From Burkholderiales bacterium (GTDB lineage: Bacteria; Pseudomonadota; Gammaproteobacteria; Burkholderiales; Burkholderiaceae_C): a stretch of DNA of 64,000 bases. The stretch is from positions 1-64,000 of the forward strand of contig CANFPU010000003.1 in NCBI GenBank assembly GCA_947448955.1, written 5' to 3'. A model generated the notes under the pieces. The model searched no databases and was not told the DNA's origin. It saw only the letters and a list, made by a program, of their open reading frames with translations. This document shows positions 32,744 through 41,322 of the stretch, in pieces; position 1 is the first letter of the stretch, and every line of letters starts with the position of its first letter. The translations under genes and the position numbers were made by a program.

Positions 32744-34909
32744 TCAACGCGTCGGCGCCGGGCTGGGCGCAGCGCCCGGCTTGTCGGCCTTGGCGGGGGG
32801 CAGCACCGGCCCGGCATTGATCGGCATCACCTGGCTGGGGGCTGGCTGCGCGCCTTGCTGCTCGGCGCGGATCGCCTCGTAGCGATCGAGCGTGAGCGAC
32901 TGCGCGGTCTGCGCGTCGCGCAGCACGACCGGGCGCAGGAACACCAGCAGCACCGACTTGCTGCGTTTGCGGCTCTCGCTGCGGAACAGGTTGCCGACCC
33001 CTGGCAGATCACCCAGCAGTGGCACCTTGTCCTGCCCGCCGTCGTACTGGTCTTTCATCTGCCCGCCCAACACCATGATCTGGCCGTCGTCGGCGACGAT
33101 GGTGGTCTCGACCGAACTCTTGTTGGTGGTTGGCCCGTTGGCGTTGCTGGTCGAATTGGCGACCACGCTGGAGTTCTCTTGGAACACCGTCATCCGCACC
33201 ACGCCGCCCTCGCCGATTTGCGGCTTGATCTTCAGCGTCAAGCCTACGTCTTTGCGCTCGACCGTTTGGAACGGGTTGACCGTGCTGCCACTGGTCCCCG
33301 TATTGGTGAAGCTGCCCGTGACGAAAGGGACGTTCTGGCCAACGACGATCTTGGCTTCCTCGTTGTCCAGCGCGACCAGGTTGGGCGTGGACAGGATGTT
33401 GGTGCCCGAGACGGTTTCAAGGAATCGCGCCAGCGCCCCCAGTGTGTAGACGCCATTGACTTTTTGCAGCAGGCCGACGTTCAGGCCGTTGGTCGCTGCG
33501 CTGGGGGACAGGCCGGTGCTGCCGTTGCCCAACTGCGACAAGGTCAGGATGTTGTTGCCACTGGCACCGAAGTTGGTGCCGGCGGCCAGCCCGAAGCGGT
33601 CGCCTTTGTTGCCGAGCAGGCCTTGCCACTGGAAACCGAGCTCCGCAGCCTTGCTGGCGTCCATCTCGACGATCATCGACTCGACAAAGACCTGGGCCCG
33701 GCGGCCGTCGAGTTGGTCGATCACGCCGCGTATCTGCCGGTACAGCGGCTCGGCGGCCGTGATCACCAGCGAATTGGTCGCCGCGTCGGCCTGGATGAAG
33801 CCGCCGGTGCTGGGTTGGGCCGAGGGTGCGTTGGGCGTCGTGGCCACGCCTGCCGCGTTGGGGCTGGGGCTGGGGCTGGGGCTGGCGGTGGGGGCAGCCG
33901 CGCTGCTGCTGGCGCCAGGACTGGTCGCGCCGCCGCCAAAAGCCGCCCGCAGCACCGCCGCCAATTTGGCGGCATCGGCGTTCTTCAGGTAAACCACATG
34001 GATCGTGCCTGCTGGCCCGCTCAGGCCGGGCCGGTCCAGGCGCTCAATCAGCGCGCGGATGCCGGCCAGCCTGGCCGGGTTGGCCGCGCGGATGATCAGC
34101 GCATTGCTGCGCGAATCGGCCAGCACCGACACGCCGGTGTTCGGTGCGCCGGGGGCTGTCGCGGCGTTGGCGTCGCCGAGTTTTTGCACCATCGCCGCGA
34201 GGTCGGCCGCGATCGCGTGTTGCAGCGGAATCACCTCGACGTCGGTGGCCGCCGGCAGGTCGAGCGCGGCGATGATCTTGGCGATGCGCGACAGGTTGTC
34301 GGCGTAGTCGGTGATCACCAGCGTCGAGTTGCCAGGGTTGGCATTGATCGTGTTGTTCGGGCTGATCAGCGGGCGCAGCACCGCGACCAGGTTGTTCGGA
34401 TTTTCGTGGGTCAGGCGGAAGATCTGGGTGATGACCTGGTCGCCGCGTTGGTTGACTGGCCCGACCGACACCGTGCCAGCCTGCAGCTTGGCGTCGGCCT
34501 CTGGCACCACCTTGAGCAGGCCGGCGTTGTCGACGATGGCAAAACCCAGGCCGCGCAAGGCCGCAAGGTATTGCAGGTAGGCCTCGCGCACCGGCAGGGG
34601 CTGTTCGCTGTAGACGGTGATCACGCCCTTGACGCGCGGGTCGACCAGGATCTGTCGATCGATCATCAGCGCAAAGGCGCGGCTGACGGCTTCGACGTCG
34701 GCGTTGACGAAGTTCAGCGTCACCGGCGTGCTGGCTTTCAGCGCATTGCGGCGTACCGCGGCGCTGCTGGCAGGCGCCGCGTCCTGGGCGGTGGCGGGCC
34801 ACAGTGGCAGCGTCAGCGCGGCGCTCAGCAAGGCCAGGCTGCGGATCGGCCGGCGGGTCTGCGGTCGGTCTGCGCTGCGCGGGGGTCGCGAGGTCTTCAT
34901 GGGAGTCAT
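32744..34909 (-). CDS. gspD: Type II secretion system secretin GspD
   Basis: Outer-membrane secretin (721 aa). A signal-like region ([19 protein letters not shown]) is followed by N0-N3 domains ([53 protein letters not shown]) and the secretin domain ([32 protein letters not shown]). A Ser-Pro tandem stretch between N2 and N3 is encoded by a hexanucleotide repeat. The start at 34909 overlaps the gspN stop (ATGA); the ATG at 34900 is an alternative. The 964-aa track ORF is a read-through of the opposite reading into gspN. Confidence 0.96.
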   Translation of the reverse strand: MTPMKTSRPPRSADRPQTRRPIRSLALLSAALTLPLWPATAQDAAPASSAAVRRNALKASTPVTLNFVNADVEAVSRAFALMIDRQILVDPRVKGVITVYSEQPLPVREAYLQYLAALRGLGFAIVDNAGLLKVVPEADAKLQAGTVSVGPVNQRGDQVITQIFRLTHENPNNLVAVLRPLISPNNTINANPGNSTLVITDYADNLSRIAKIIAALDLPAATDVEVIPLQHAIAADLAAMVQKLGDANAATAPGAPNTGVSVLADSRSNALIIRAANPARLAGIRALIERLDRPGLSGPAGTIHVVYLKNADAAKLAAVLRAAFGGGATSPGASSSAAAPTASPSPSPSPNAAGVATTPNAPSAQPSTGGFIQADAATNSLVITAAEPLYRQIRGVIDQLDGRRAQVFVESMIVEMDASKAAELGFQWQGLLGNKGDRFGLAAGTNFGASGNNILTLSQLGNGSTGLSPSAATNGLNVGLLQKVNGVYTLGALARFLETVSGTNILSTPNLVALDNEEAKIVVGQNVPFVTGSFTNTGTSGSTVNPFQTVERKDVGLTLKIKPQIGEGGVVRMTVFQENSSVVANSTSNANGPTTNKSSVETTIVADDGQIMVLGGQMKDQYDGGQDKVPLLGDLPGVGNLFRSESRKRSKSVLLVFLRPVVLRDAQTAQSLTLDRYEAIRAEQQGAQPAPSQVMPINAGPVLPPAKADKPGAAPSPAPTR
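33860..33883. repeat. Hexanucleotide microsatellite (GGGGCT)x4 inside gspD
   Basis: Four exact GGGGCT copies encode a Ser-Pro repeat in the linker of the secretin periplasmic domains. Copy-number change would add or remove Ser-Pro pairs without shifting the frame. Confidence 0.85.
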
Positions 34910-35769
34910 CCGATCGAAATGACGGACAGCGCGCCTTGACGCCGACCGATGATGTTGAGCAGGTTGGACAGTGCCGCGTCCAGACCTTCGGCCGCCTGGG
35001 CCTGGCCCCGAAATCGCAGCCCGTTGCCGGTCCACTGGCCACTGCCGCTCAGGCGCAGCGCGCCTTCCAAGGTTTCGAGCTGCAGCTGGTTGGCACCGCC
35101 GTCTTGGGGGCGACCTTGCAGGCTGAGGCGGTAGCTGCCGAGGCTGGCCAGCGACGACAGCCTGGACGACACGGCTTGCAACTCGAGCGCGATCGTGCCT
35201 TCGAGCCGCCACTGGCCTTGCGCCGATTGCAGACTGAGGCCGGGGCCGGCCAATTGCAGCAGTCCGCCCAGCTGCAGCGTGTTCCAGGGCGTTCCCAGGC
35301 CGCTCAGCCAAGCCGCGGGCCAACGGCCGATCACTGGCTGGGCATCCGCCGACCCGGCCGGCGCCAAGGGCTTGAGCTTGAGCGTGTAGCCGCGCCAGCC
35401 GGGCTGCCACAGCAGTTGCAGGCCGGCCTCGACGCAACAGTCTTGCCGCGCAGTGAACGCCAGCCCGAACCCATCGGGCCGCAGCTGCCAGGCCAGCCGG
35501 CCTGGCAAGACCGAGGCATCGTGGCTGCCCGTCCCACCGGTGAGCACCAGCACCGCGCTGCCGTCCCACAGACTGCCGCGCGCTTGCGCCAGCAGCAGCC
35601 GCTCGCCACTGGCCTGGCGCAGCGCTTCGGCCAGCCACTGCGCCGGTGCATTGAAAACCAGTCCGCCGATGGCGCCCAGCAAGGCGCCCCAGAGGCCCCA
35701 GCGCCGGCCGATGCGTTGGGTGCGTTGCCAGCGTCCTGCTTCGGACGTGCTATTTCTCGGCAGGCTCAC
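34906..35769 (-). CDS. gspN: Type II secretion system protein GspN
   Basis: A 287-aa bitopic protein. One N-terminal transmembrane helix (WGLWGALLGAIGGLVFNAPAQWL) is followed by a periplasmic domain with the GspN-like LAQARGSLWDGSAVLVLTGG motif. The start codon is GTG at 35769, overlapping the gspM stop (GTGA). GspN is present in only some type II systems and its precise role is unclear. Confidence 0.88.
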   Translation of the reverse strand: MSLPRNSTSEAGRWQRTQRIGRRWGLWGALLGAIGGLVFNAPAQWLAEALRQASGERLLLAQARGSLWDGSAVLVLTGGTGSHDASVLPGRLAWQLRPDGFGLAFTARQDCCVEAGLQLLWQPGWRGYTLKLKPLAPAGSADAQPVIGRWPAAWLSGLGTPWNTLQLGGLLQLAGPGLSLQSAQGQWRLEGTIALELQAVSSRLSSLASLGSYRLSLQGRPQDGGANQLQLETLEGALRLSGSGQWTGNGLRFRGQAQAAEGLDAALSNLLNIIGRRQGALSVISIG

Positions 35770-36290
35770 CGACCGGCTCCCAGTGCCAGCGTCAGGCTGC
35801 CGTCGTACAGGCCGGGGCTGGTTTGGGTCATGCTGGCTTCAACCACCCGGGCTCTTGCGCCGGCGCGGGCTTCGGCCAGCCAGGCGCCGAGCTGGGTCGG
35901 GTTGACCGCTTTGAGTGCGAGCAGAGCACGGTCGCCTTGCAGGCTGAGCTTGCCCGGCGCGCCCAGCCGCGCGGTGGCGGCGGTCAGCGCGGCATGGGCT
36001 TGTTCGGTGCTCACCGGTGACGCCGCGCGCAGCGCCGCCGCTTCGTTGGCGAGCAGCTGCATCTGCTGCTGTTGGGTCTCGAGCTTGGCAATCTGTGCCG
36101 GTGCGCTGTTCAAGCTGCGCCAGGCCGGCGCGATCGCCAGCGACCACCCGCCCAGCCCGACCAACAGTGCCGCGGCCAAGGTCAGCCCTCGGCGGTCTCG
36201 CAAGCTCAATGCAGCCCAGCGGGACTGCAGCTCGCGCAGCGCGGTGCGGGCTGCCACCAGACTGGGGTGGGGTTCTTTGGCAGACGTCAT
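35766..36290 (-). CDS. gspM: Type II secretion system protein GspM
   Basis: A 174-aa bitopic inner-membrane protein. A short cytoplasmic N-terminus, one transmembrane helix (GLTLAAALLVGLGGWSLAIAPAW) and a periplasmic ferredoxin-like domain are predicted. Identified by position between gspL and gspN and by size; GspM proteins diverge strongly. Overlaps gspL by ATGA. It pairs with GspL in the inner-membrane platform. Confidence 0.88.
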   Translation of the reverse strand: MTSAKEPHPSLVAARTALRELQSRWAALSLRDRRGLTLAAALLVGLGGWSLAIAPAWRSLNSAPAQIAKLETQQQQMQLLANEAAALRAASPVSTEQAHAALTAATARLGAPGKLSLQGDRALLALKAVNPTQLGAWLAEARAGARARVVEASMTQTSPGLYDGSLTLALGAGR

Positions 36291-37564
36291 GGCAGCGGAG
36301 TGGTTTTGGCGCGTTGGATCAGCAGCCGGCCTTCGGCCATGTCCAGGCTCCAGCCGGCGGCCTGCAGCCGCTGGCGCAATTGATCGATTTGTGGCGCTTG
36401 CCAGCCGGCCGCGCTCAGATTCAGCCGGCCAGGCTCAAAACGCAGCTGTGCGGCGGGCGCCTGGCCTGGCGGCCAAGCGGCGGCGGCGGCGGCGAGCATG
36501 GGCTCGAGATCGTCTGGGCCTGGCACGCCCGCTGCCGCGCGCAGTGCAGCGGTCTCCTGCTGCATCTGCAGCGGTGCATCGAGTACCGCGCGCACCTGCG
36601 GATGGCTGCTGCGCAGCAGCGCATCCATGGAGGCTCTCAGCTGGTTCAGTGCGCGTTGTTGCTGCCAGGCCATCAGGTTGATCGCCGCCAATTGCAGCAG
36701 CAGCAAGCTCAGCAGACCCAGCCGGACCGGCCGCCAAGCGGGGCTCAGCAGCCGTCGCGCCAGCTTGCCCAGCGCCAGGCTGCCTCGGCGTTGCGGCGTG
36801 AGGTCGAATTGCAACAGATTCCAGCGCGAGCGCAAGGCCGCCAAGGCCTGCTCGGCGGTGCTGCTGACGGCCACCGCTGTGCCCAGCCAGCGCTCGGCCG
36901 CTGCCGCGGCGGCCGGCGTGGCCGAAAATTGGGCGCCACGGGCGCTCCAGCGCAGTTGCAGGCTTCGCGCCAGGCTACCGGTCAGGGGCACGCACAGCGC
37001 GCTGTCGGCGTCGCGCAGCGCCAACCACTGCACATCGGCGCCGAATGCGTCGTGGGCATTGAAAAAGTGGCCGCTCGGCGCTTGGCTGTCCGCGCCTGCG
37101 GCCAGGCCTTCGGGCGGCAGTGCGGGTGCGAGCGCAGGCACCAGCCGGTCGACCGACAGGCCGGCAGCGGCGAGCGCGGCGAGCTGGGCTTGCAGGCCCG
37201 GTTTGTTCAACGCGGCCACCCAGCCAGGCGCGCCTGGTGCCGCCTCAGGTGCCAGCGCCAGATGCACTTGGTCATCATCGGCCAGCAGCTGCTCTTCCAG
37301 CACCCCAGCCAAGGCTGCACGCATGCGGTTGGCCGGTGCGCGCGGCAAGATTGGCCGGTGCCATGCCACCGCGTCTGCCGGCAGCACGGCCACCACGCTG
37401 TCGGCTTTGGGGCACAGCGCGGGTGCCGAATCGCCTTGCCGCGTCAGCGCGATGCCGTCTTCGCTGAGCAGCCAGCTCAGCGTGGCGGCGCCCGAAGGCT
37501 CAGCCGCCGCTGAGACCGCGGGGACCGCACGCAGCGCCGGCAACAGGATCACGAGCAAGGACAT
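36287..37564 (-). CDS. gspL: Type II secretion system protein GspL
   Basis: A 425-aa platform protein. The cytoplasmic actin-like domain binds GspE (SGAATLSWLLSEDGIALTRQGDSA at the start). A transmembrane helix near residue 265 (RLGLLSLLLLQLAAINLMAW) is followed by a periplasmic ferredoxin-like domain. The track start at 37663 is too far upstream; the ATG at 37564 is used. Confidence 0.9.
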   Translation of the reverse strand: MSLLVILLPALRAVPAVSAAAEPSGAATLSWLLSEDGIALTRQGDSAPALCPKADSVVAVLPADAVAWHRPILPRAPANRMRAALAGVLEEQLLADDDQVHLALAPEAAPGAPGWVAALNKPGLQAQLAALAAAGLSVDRLVPALAPALPPEGLAAGADSQAPSGHFFNAHDAFGADVQWLALRDADSALCVPLTGSLARSLQLRWSARGAQFSATPAAAAAAERWLGTAVAVSSTAEQALAALRSRWNLLQFDLTPQRRGSLALGKLARRLLSPAWRPVRLGLLSLLLLQLAAINLMAWQQQRALNQLRASMDALLRSSHPQVRAVLDAPLQMQQETAALRAAAGVPGPDDLEPMLAAAAAAWPPGQAPAAQLRFEPGRLNLSAAGWQAPQIDQLRQRLQAAGWSLDMAEGRLLIQRAKTTPLP

Positions 37565-37714
37565 GGCAGGGTCGGCGGCGGGTGGCCGGCGGGCACGGTA
37601 AGGGGCAAAGGGACGGGCGCGATGGTGGCCGATGGCGGCCGGTCTCGACCGGTTGTTGGACAAGCGGTGCCGAGATTGTGCGGTAGCGGGCGATCGGTCG
37701 ACATCGCGGCGGGC

Positions 37715-38659
37715 TCAGCGCGGCAACAGGCTCAGGTCAGCGGCGCGCTGGTGCTGGATCGCCACCACCTCCAGACCGCCGCGGCGCTCGACCAGGGTTT
37801 GCTCGGTCAGCACGCGCTGGTCGATCCGCAGCCGGCCGCGGATCTCGAAAAATGCCGACTTGACATCGACATCCCGCGGCTCGAGCGTCACGCCCTGGCC
37901 CAGCACATCGGTGGCGTCGGCCAGGTTGCGCATGGCCTGGCGTTGTCTGGCTTGGACCAGACGGTCCGCGCCGCCCAAATCCAGCCCGGCGATCACGCCG
38001 GCCAGCACCTCGCGCGACGCGGTGTTGAGATTGATCGGTGTGGCCACCGGCAGCAACACCACCACCTTGCCCAGGCGGGCAATCGTCGCCGCGTCCAACC
38101 CGAGCCAGGCCAGGTCTGCCAGTTGCTGCGGCGGCAGCGGTGCGTTGCTGTCTCCGGATCGGCTCGCGGCCAGCAAGCCGTCGGCGAGCAGCGCTGCGGT
38201 TTCGCTGGGCAGGCCGGCGCTGTCACACAGGCGCTGCAGCATCGCCTGCTGGGCGGGCACCAGCTTGCTGTCGAGCACCAGGTTGCGCAGGTTGTAGCGC
38301 GACTGGGCGTCGGTGATGCCCCCAGCCAGAAAGGCCTCCGGGCCTTCGTCGGCGTTGTGGTCGCGGTCGGTGGCCAGAAAAGTCGACAGTCTGGCCTCGG
38401 CCAGCGGCGTGGCCCAAGGCTCGCTCAGACTGGTGGCACGGCCGGATCGGGCGTCTTCGCGCAGGATCAGCCGGGCCCAGTCGAGCGCGCCCTGCAAGAT
38501 CCAGCCCGACTGGGCCCGGCTGCGTTCGGCGGACTCGACCTGTACCGCTTTCCACTGTTGCCAGACCATGCCCGAAGCGAGCGTGGCGACCACGGTCAGC
38601 AAGACCATCGCCACCAGCAAGGCGGCGCCCCGGGACGGTTTGTGGCGCAGGTGGTTCAT
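37715..38659 (-). CDS. gspK: Type II secretion system minor pseudopilin GspK
   Basis: Large minor pseudopilin of 314 aa that caps the pseudopilus tip with GspI and GspJ. The prepilin-type leader RHKPSRG is followed by AALLVAMVLLTVVATLASGMV. As in other GspK proteins the usual Glu at +5 is absent. The insert typical of GspK is present (AGGITDAQSRYNLRNLV and INLNTASREVLAGVIAGL, a helix-hairpin-helix-like segment). The start at 38659 overlaps gspJ by ATGA. Confidence 0.93.
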   Translation of the reverse strand: MNHLRHKPSRGAALLVAMVLLTVVATLASGMVWQQWKAVQVESAERSRAQSGWILQGALDWARLILREDARSGRATSLSEPWATPLAEARLSTFLATDRDHNADEGPEAFLAGGITDAQSRYNLRNLVLDSKLVPAQQAMLQRLCDSAGLPSETAALLADGLLAASRSGDSNAPLPPQQLADLAWLGLDAATIARLGKVVVLLPVATPINLNTASREVLAGVIAGLDLGGADRLVQARQRQAMRNLADATDVLGQGVTLEPRDVDVKSAFFEIRGRLRIDQRVLTEQTLVERRGGLEVVAIQHQRAADLSLLPR

Positions 38660-39384
38660 GGCGTCGGTGCCAGCATCACATCGCGCAGCAACCGGCCTTC
38701 GGGCAGGTCGATCTGCAGGCGCACGCCGCTGGGCAGCAAGGTCCGCTGGGCCTTGCCGTTGGTGGCGCCACTCGTGGCACCGGCGGCACTGGCGGCGCTG
38801 CCAGGCGCTGCCGCCGCCGCGGCCGTTTGCGAGTTGGCTGCCAAGGCGACGTCGCCGCTCGATTGGGCATTGCTCCAGCCCTGACCGCGCCAGAAAAATA
38901 TTTGCCAATCGCTCACACCGTCGGCCAGACGGAGCTGGCCGGCCTCCTGGCCTTGCAGCTGCTGGCTCGCCTGCCAGACCTGCTGCAACTCGCCGACGCG
39001 GGTCACCAGCGGGCTGCTCCAGCGCCGCCAGATGCCTTCGCGCAGCGACCAGACGACGATCTGCACCCCACCTTCGGCGCGGCGGGCGATGCGCATCGCG
39101 CTGCCGTCAAAACTCAGGCCGGGCACCAGCGGGCTGTCGAACGTCGCGGCCAGGTCCTGCTCCCACTGCCCGATCAGCGCCGACAGGCGCAGCGTTCGTT
39201 CGCTGGCGGCGGCGGCAATTTCTCGTGCGCGGGTCATGCTCGCGACGCCTTGCCAACCCATCGCGGCAACCACGGCCATGATCACCAGCGCGACCAGGAC
39301 TTCGACCAGCGTGAAGCCTGGCACTGGTCGAACAGACCTCGGGCAGGAACGGGTGGCGTGGACCATGTTCAGGGGCTGCTCCAT
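38656..39384 (-). CDS. gspJ: Type II secretion system minor pseudopilin GspJ
   Basis: A 242-aa minor pseudopilin with the class III signal PGFTLVEVLVALVIMAVVAAMGW, cleaved after Gly by the prepilin peptidase. The body matches GspJ (LSALIGQWEQDLAATF, VVWSLREGIWRRWSSP). The leader before the cleavage site is long (about 23 residues), so an internal ATG at 39366 could be the real start. No prepilin peptidase gene is found in this window. Confidence 0.92.
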   Translation of the reverse strand: MEQPLNMVHATRSCPRSVRPVPGFTLVEVLVALVIMAVVAAMGWQGVASMTRAREIAAAASERTLRLSALIGQWEQDLAATFDSPLVPGLSFDGSAMRIARRAEGGVQIVVWSLREGIWRRWSSPLVTRVGELQQVWQASQQLQGQEAGQLRLADGVSDWQIFFWRGQGWSNAQSSGDVALAANSQTAAAAAAPGSAASAAGATSGATNGKAQRTLLPSGVRLQIDLPEGRLLRDVMLAPTP

Positions 39385-39390
39385 CGCCGC

Positions 39391-39750
39391 TCAGTACCGC
39401 GCGACCACGGTCGACAGGCTGACCACGACCACGCCCTGGCCGTCGAGCACCATCGCGTCGACGCGGTGGAAGTTCGGGTTGGGCGTGACCTGGGTCCGCA
39501 GCAGGCCGCGATAGTCGCGACCAAGTTGGCGGCACGCGAATGCGGCCTCGCCAGCGCCCGGAAACTGCTTAGCCAGACGCAGCCCGGTCAGCGCGTTGTC
39601 GGCGCACCACTGTGCGGCCGTGACATCGCCCAGCCGCTGCGCGTTGTCGGTCAGCGCGCCGGCGGCCTTGAGCCCTGCGCCGAGCGCGATCGCGGTGATC
39701 GCCAGCGCGACCAGCACCTCGACCAGCGTGAACCCGTTGACCCGCTTCAT
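39391..39750 (-). CDS. gspI: Type II secretion system minor pseudopilin GspI
   Basis: A 119-aa minor pseudopilin. Leader MKRVNG is followed by FTLVEVLVALAITAIALGAGLKA. The central part (WCADNALTGLRLAKQFP) fits GspI. Its start overlaps the gspH stop (ATGA). Confidence 0.94.
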   Translation of the reverse strand: MKRVNGFTLVEVLVALAITAIALGAGLKAAGALTDNAQRLGDVTAAQWCADNALTGLRLAKQFPGAGEAAFACRQLGRDYRGLLRTQVTPNPNFHRVDAMVLDGQGVVVVSLSTVVARY

Positions 39751-40262
39751 CGCGGGACCGGGTCCTGGACCGAGAACGGCGCCAAGCCATCGGTGGCGAG
39801 CGCCAGTTCGCGCTCGCCCAGCGTCAGCAGGATGCGCTGCGCGCCGATCAAGGGCTCGGGCCCAAGTCGCAGCGCACTGGCGCCTTCGATGCGGGCACGC
39901 AGTTCAGGGTTCAGCCAATGCCCTGCTGGCAGGCTTTCGGGGGGCAGGCCGATGAAGCGAAAGGCCGGGTCGCTGCCCGGGGTGGTCAGCTCGAATCGAA
40001 CTGGCACACCGCTGGCCCGGGCTTCGGCGCGGCCGGCTTCCAGCAGTGCGGACAGCCTCAGCGCCTCTCGTTCCAGTGCGGCTTGGCCGCCGTCCCGCAG
40101 CGCCAGACCAGCCAGCCCCGAGACCAGCGCGATCAGCAGCAGCACCACCAACAGTTCGACCAGCGAGAAGCCGGCTTCGTCCGCCGGCGGGTGGGCGCTG
40201 ATCAGACCGTTACTGCCAGGAGCCGATGTCGGCGTTCTTGCCGTCACCGCCGGCCTGACCAT
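39747..40262 (-). CDS. gspH: Type II secretion system minor pseudopilin GspH
   Basis: A 171-aa minor pseudopilin with the signal DEAGFSLVELLVVLLLIALVSG and GspH body features (EREALRLSALLEAGRAEARASG). The start is uncertain: the ATG at 40262 lies 52 bases inside gspG in another frame, a GTG at 40247 is possible, and no ATG, GTG or TTG lies between the gspG stop and the pilin motif in this frame. Translation is therefore probably coupled to gspG. Confidence 0.88.
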   Translation of the reverse strand: MVRPAVTARTPTSAPGSNGLISAHPPADEAGFSLVELLVVLLLIALVSGLAGLALRDGGQAALEREALRLSALLEAGRAEARASGVPVRFELTTPGSDPAFRFIGLPPESLPAGHWLNPELRARIEGASALRLGPEPLIGAQRILLTLGERELALATDGLAPFSVQDPVPR

Positions 40263-40659
40263 CGGCGCCGAGAGAGAAGACATCGACCTCACCCTTCACG
40301 CCGGGGAATATGTACTGGTAGGGCCGGCCCCAGGGGTCGGCAGGCAGCTTGTCAAGGTAGGGCCGCCAGTTGGCCGGTATCGCGCCGCCAGTGGGTTTCT
40401 TGACCAGCGATTCCAGGCCTTGTTCGGCGCTGGGGTAGCGCTGGTTGTCCAGCTTGTAGAGCTTGAGTGCTGAGACCAGGTAGTTGATGTCGGTGCGTGC
40501 TGCGGTGGCGCGGGCATCATCCGTGCGGTCCAGCACGTTGGGCACGATCAGCGCTGCGAGGACGCCGATGATCACCAGCACCACCATCAGTTCTATCAGC
40601 GTGAAACCGCGCGCGCGGTGGGTGGCGGTGACTGGGGCATGCCGTCGGGGGTTGCTCAT
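40210..40659 (-). CDS. gspG: Type II secretion system major pseudopilin GspG
   Basis: Major pseudopilin of 149 aa. Cleavage motif ARGFTLIELMVVLVIIGVLAAL, then the GspG-typical YKLDNQRYPSAEQGLESLV, DPWGRPYQYIFPG and the C-terminal calcium-site region DVFSLGADGQAGG. First gene of the long minus-strand gsp operon; divergent from gspC across 62 bases. Confidence 0.97.
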   Translation of the reverse strand: MSNPRRHAPVTATHRARGFTLIELMVVLVIIGVLAALIVPNVLDRTDDARATAARTDINYLVSALKLYKLDNQRYPSAEQGLESLVKKPTGGAIPANWRPYLDKLPADPWGRPYQYIFPGVKGEVDVFSLGADGQAGGDGKNADIGSWQ

Positions 40660-40709
40660 GCGTCGGTGCGGCGGCTATCGCCGAGGTTCGTGGGAACAGG
40701 TCAGTCCAT

Positions 40710-40715
40710 GATAAT
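40710..40715 (+). promoter_or_regulatory. -10 element close to the gspC start, suggesting leaderless mRNA
   Basis: GATAAT (5 of 6 matches to TATAAT) ends 6 bases before the gspC ATG, placing the transcription start at or next to the ATG. No Shine-Dalgarno sequence lies between. The -35 match (TTCGTG, 17-base spacer) is weak. Confidence 0.4.
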
Positions 40716-40721
40716 CGGCGC

Positions 40722-41300
40722 ATGAGTCTGCGCGTGCTGTCACTGCTGATCTGGGCCGCTGTTGCGGTCAGCACCTTTTACTGGGGACTGCGGCTGTTGG
40801 TCAAGCCGATCCCGGTGCCTGGCCAAGCGCTGGTGGCGAGTGTGGCCACGCCCCTTGGCGGTGACCTCAGCCGTTTGTTGGGCACGCCGCCGGCGCAACC
40901 CGTGGCGGCCGTCGCGCCGGCAGACAGCCGGTTCAAGCTGATCGGTGTGGTGGCGCCGCGAGCCGGCCAGGCCAGCGGGCTGGCGCTGATCTCGGTCGAT
41001 GGCAAGCCTGCGCGCGCGCTGGCAGTGGGTCGCGAGGTCGAGCCCGGGCTTCGGTTGCTGTCGGTGACGCAGCGTCAGGCCGATTTGGGGACGACCAATG
41101 GTGCGGCACCGTTGACGCTGGTCTTGCCGATGCTGGCCGAGGCCAGCCGCGGTCGGCCGGCTGATCTGCCGGGAGGGCCCACCCAGCGACCGCCGCTGCT
41201 TCGAGCCCCCGGCGATTCGACGGCTGTGGCACTGCCCAGGGTTTCGCCGCCGGCCGAAGCGCCGGTCGATGGCGCCGGGCCGAACCCGGCCACGCGCTGA
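40722..41300 (+). CDS. gspC: Type II secretion system protein GspC (short form without PDZ)
   Basis: A 192-aa protein divergent from the rest of the gsp operon. One N-terminal transmembrane helix (LRVLSLLIWAAVAVSTFYWGLRLL) is followed by the homology region that contacts GspD N0 (FKLIGVVAPRAGQASGLALISVDGKPARALAVGREVEPG...LLSV). The C-terminal 60 residues are Pro/Ala-rich and there is no PDZ domain. Assignment rests on the HR-like region and location. Confidence 0.87.
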   Translation: MSLRVLSLLIWAAVAVSTFYWGLRLLVKPIPVPGQALVASVATPLGGDLSRLLGTPPAQPVAAVAPADSRFKLIGVVAPRAGQASGLALISVDGKPARALAVGREVEPGLRLLSVTQRQADLGTTNGAAPLTLVLPMLAEASRGRPADLPGGPTQRPPLLRAPGDSTAVALPRVSPPAEAPVDGAGPNPATR

Positions 41301-41322
41301 GGCTCCAAGCGTTTCGGTCGGG

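Noticed and set aside
32726-34939. 737-aa plus-strand ORF opposite gspD
   Set aside because: Antisense to gspD, with Arg/Gly/Gln/Asp-rich sequence and no recognisable domain.
36017-38884. Long plus-strand ORFs (498 and 420 aa) opposite gspL, gspK and gspJ
   Set aside because: Shadows of the well-identified gsp operon on the minus strand; no motifs.
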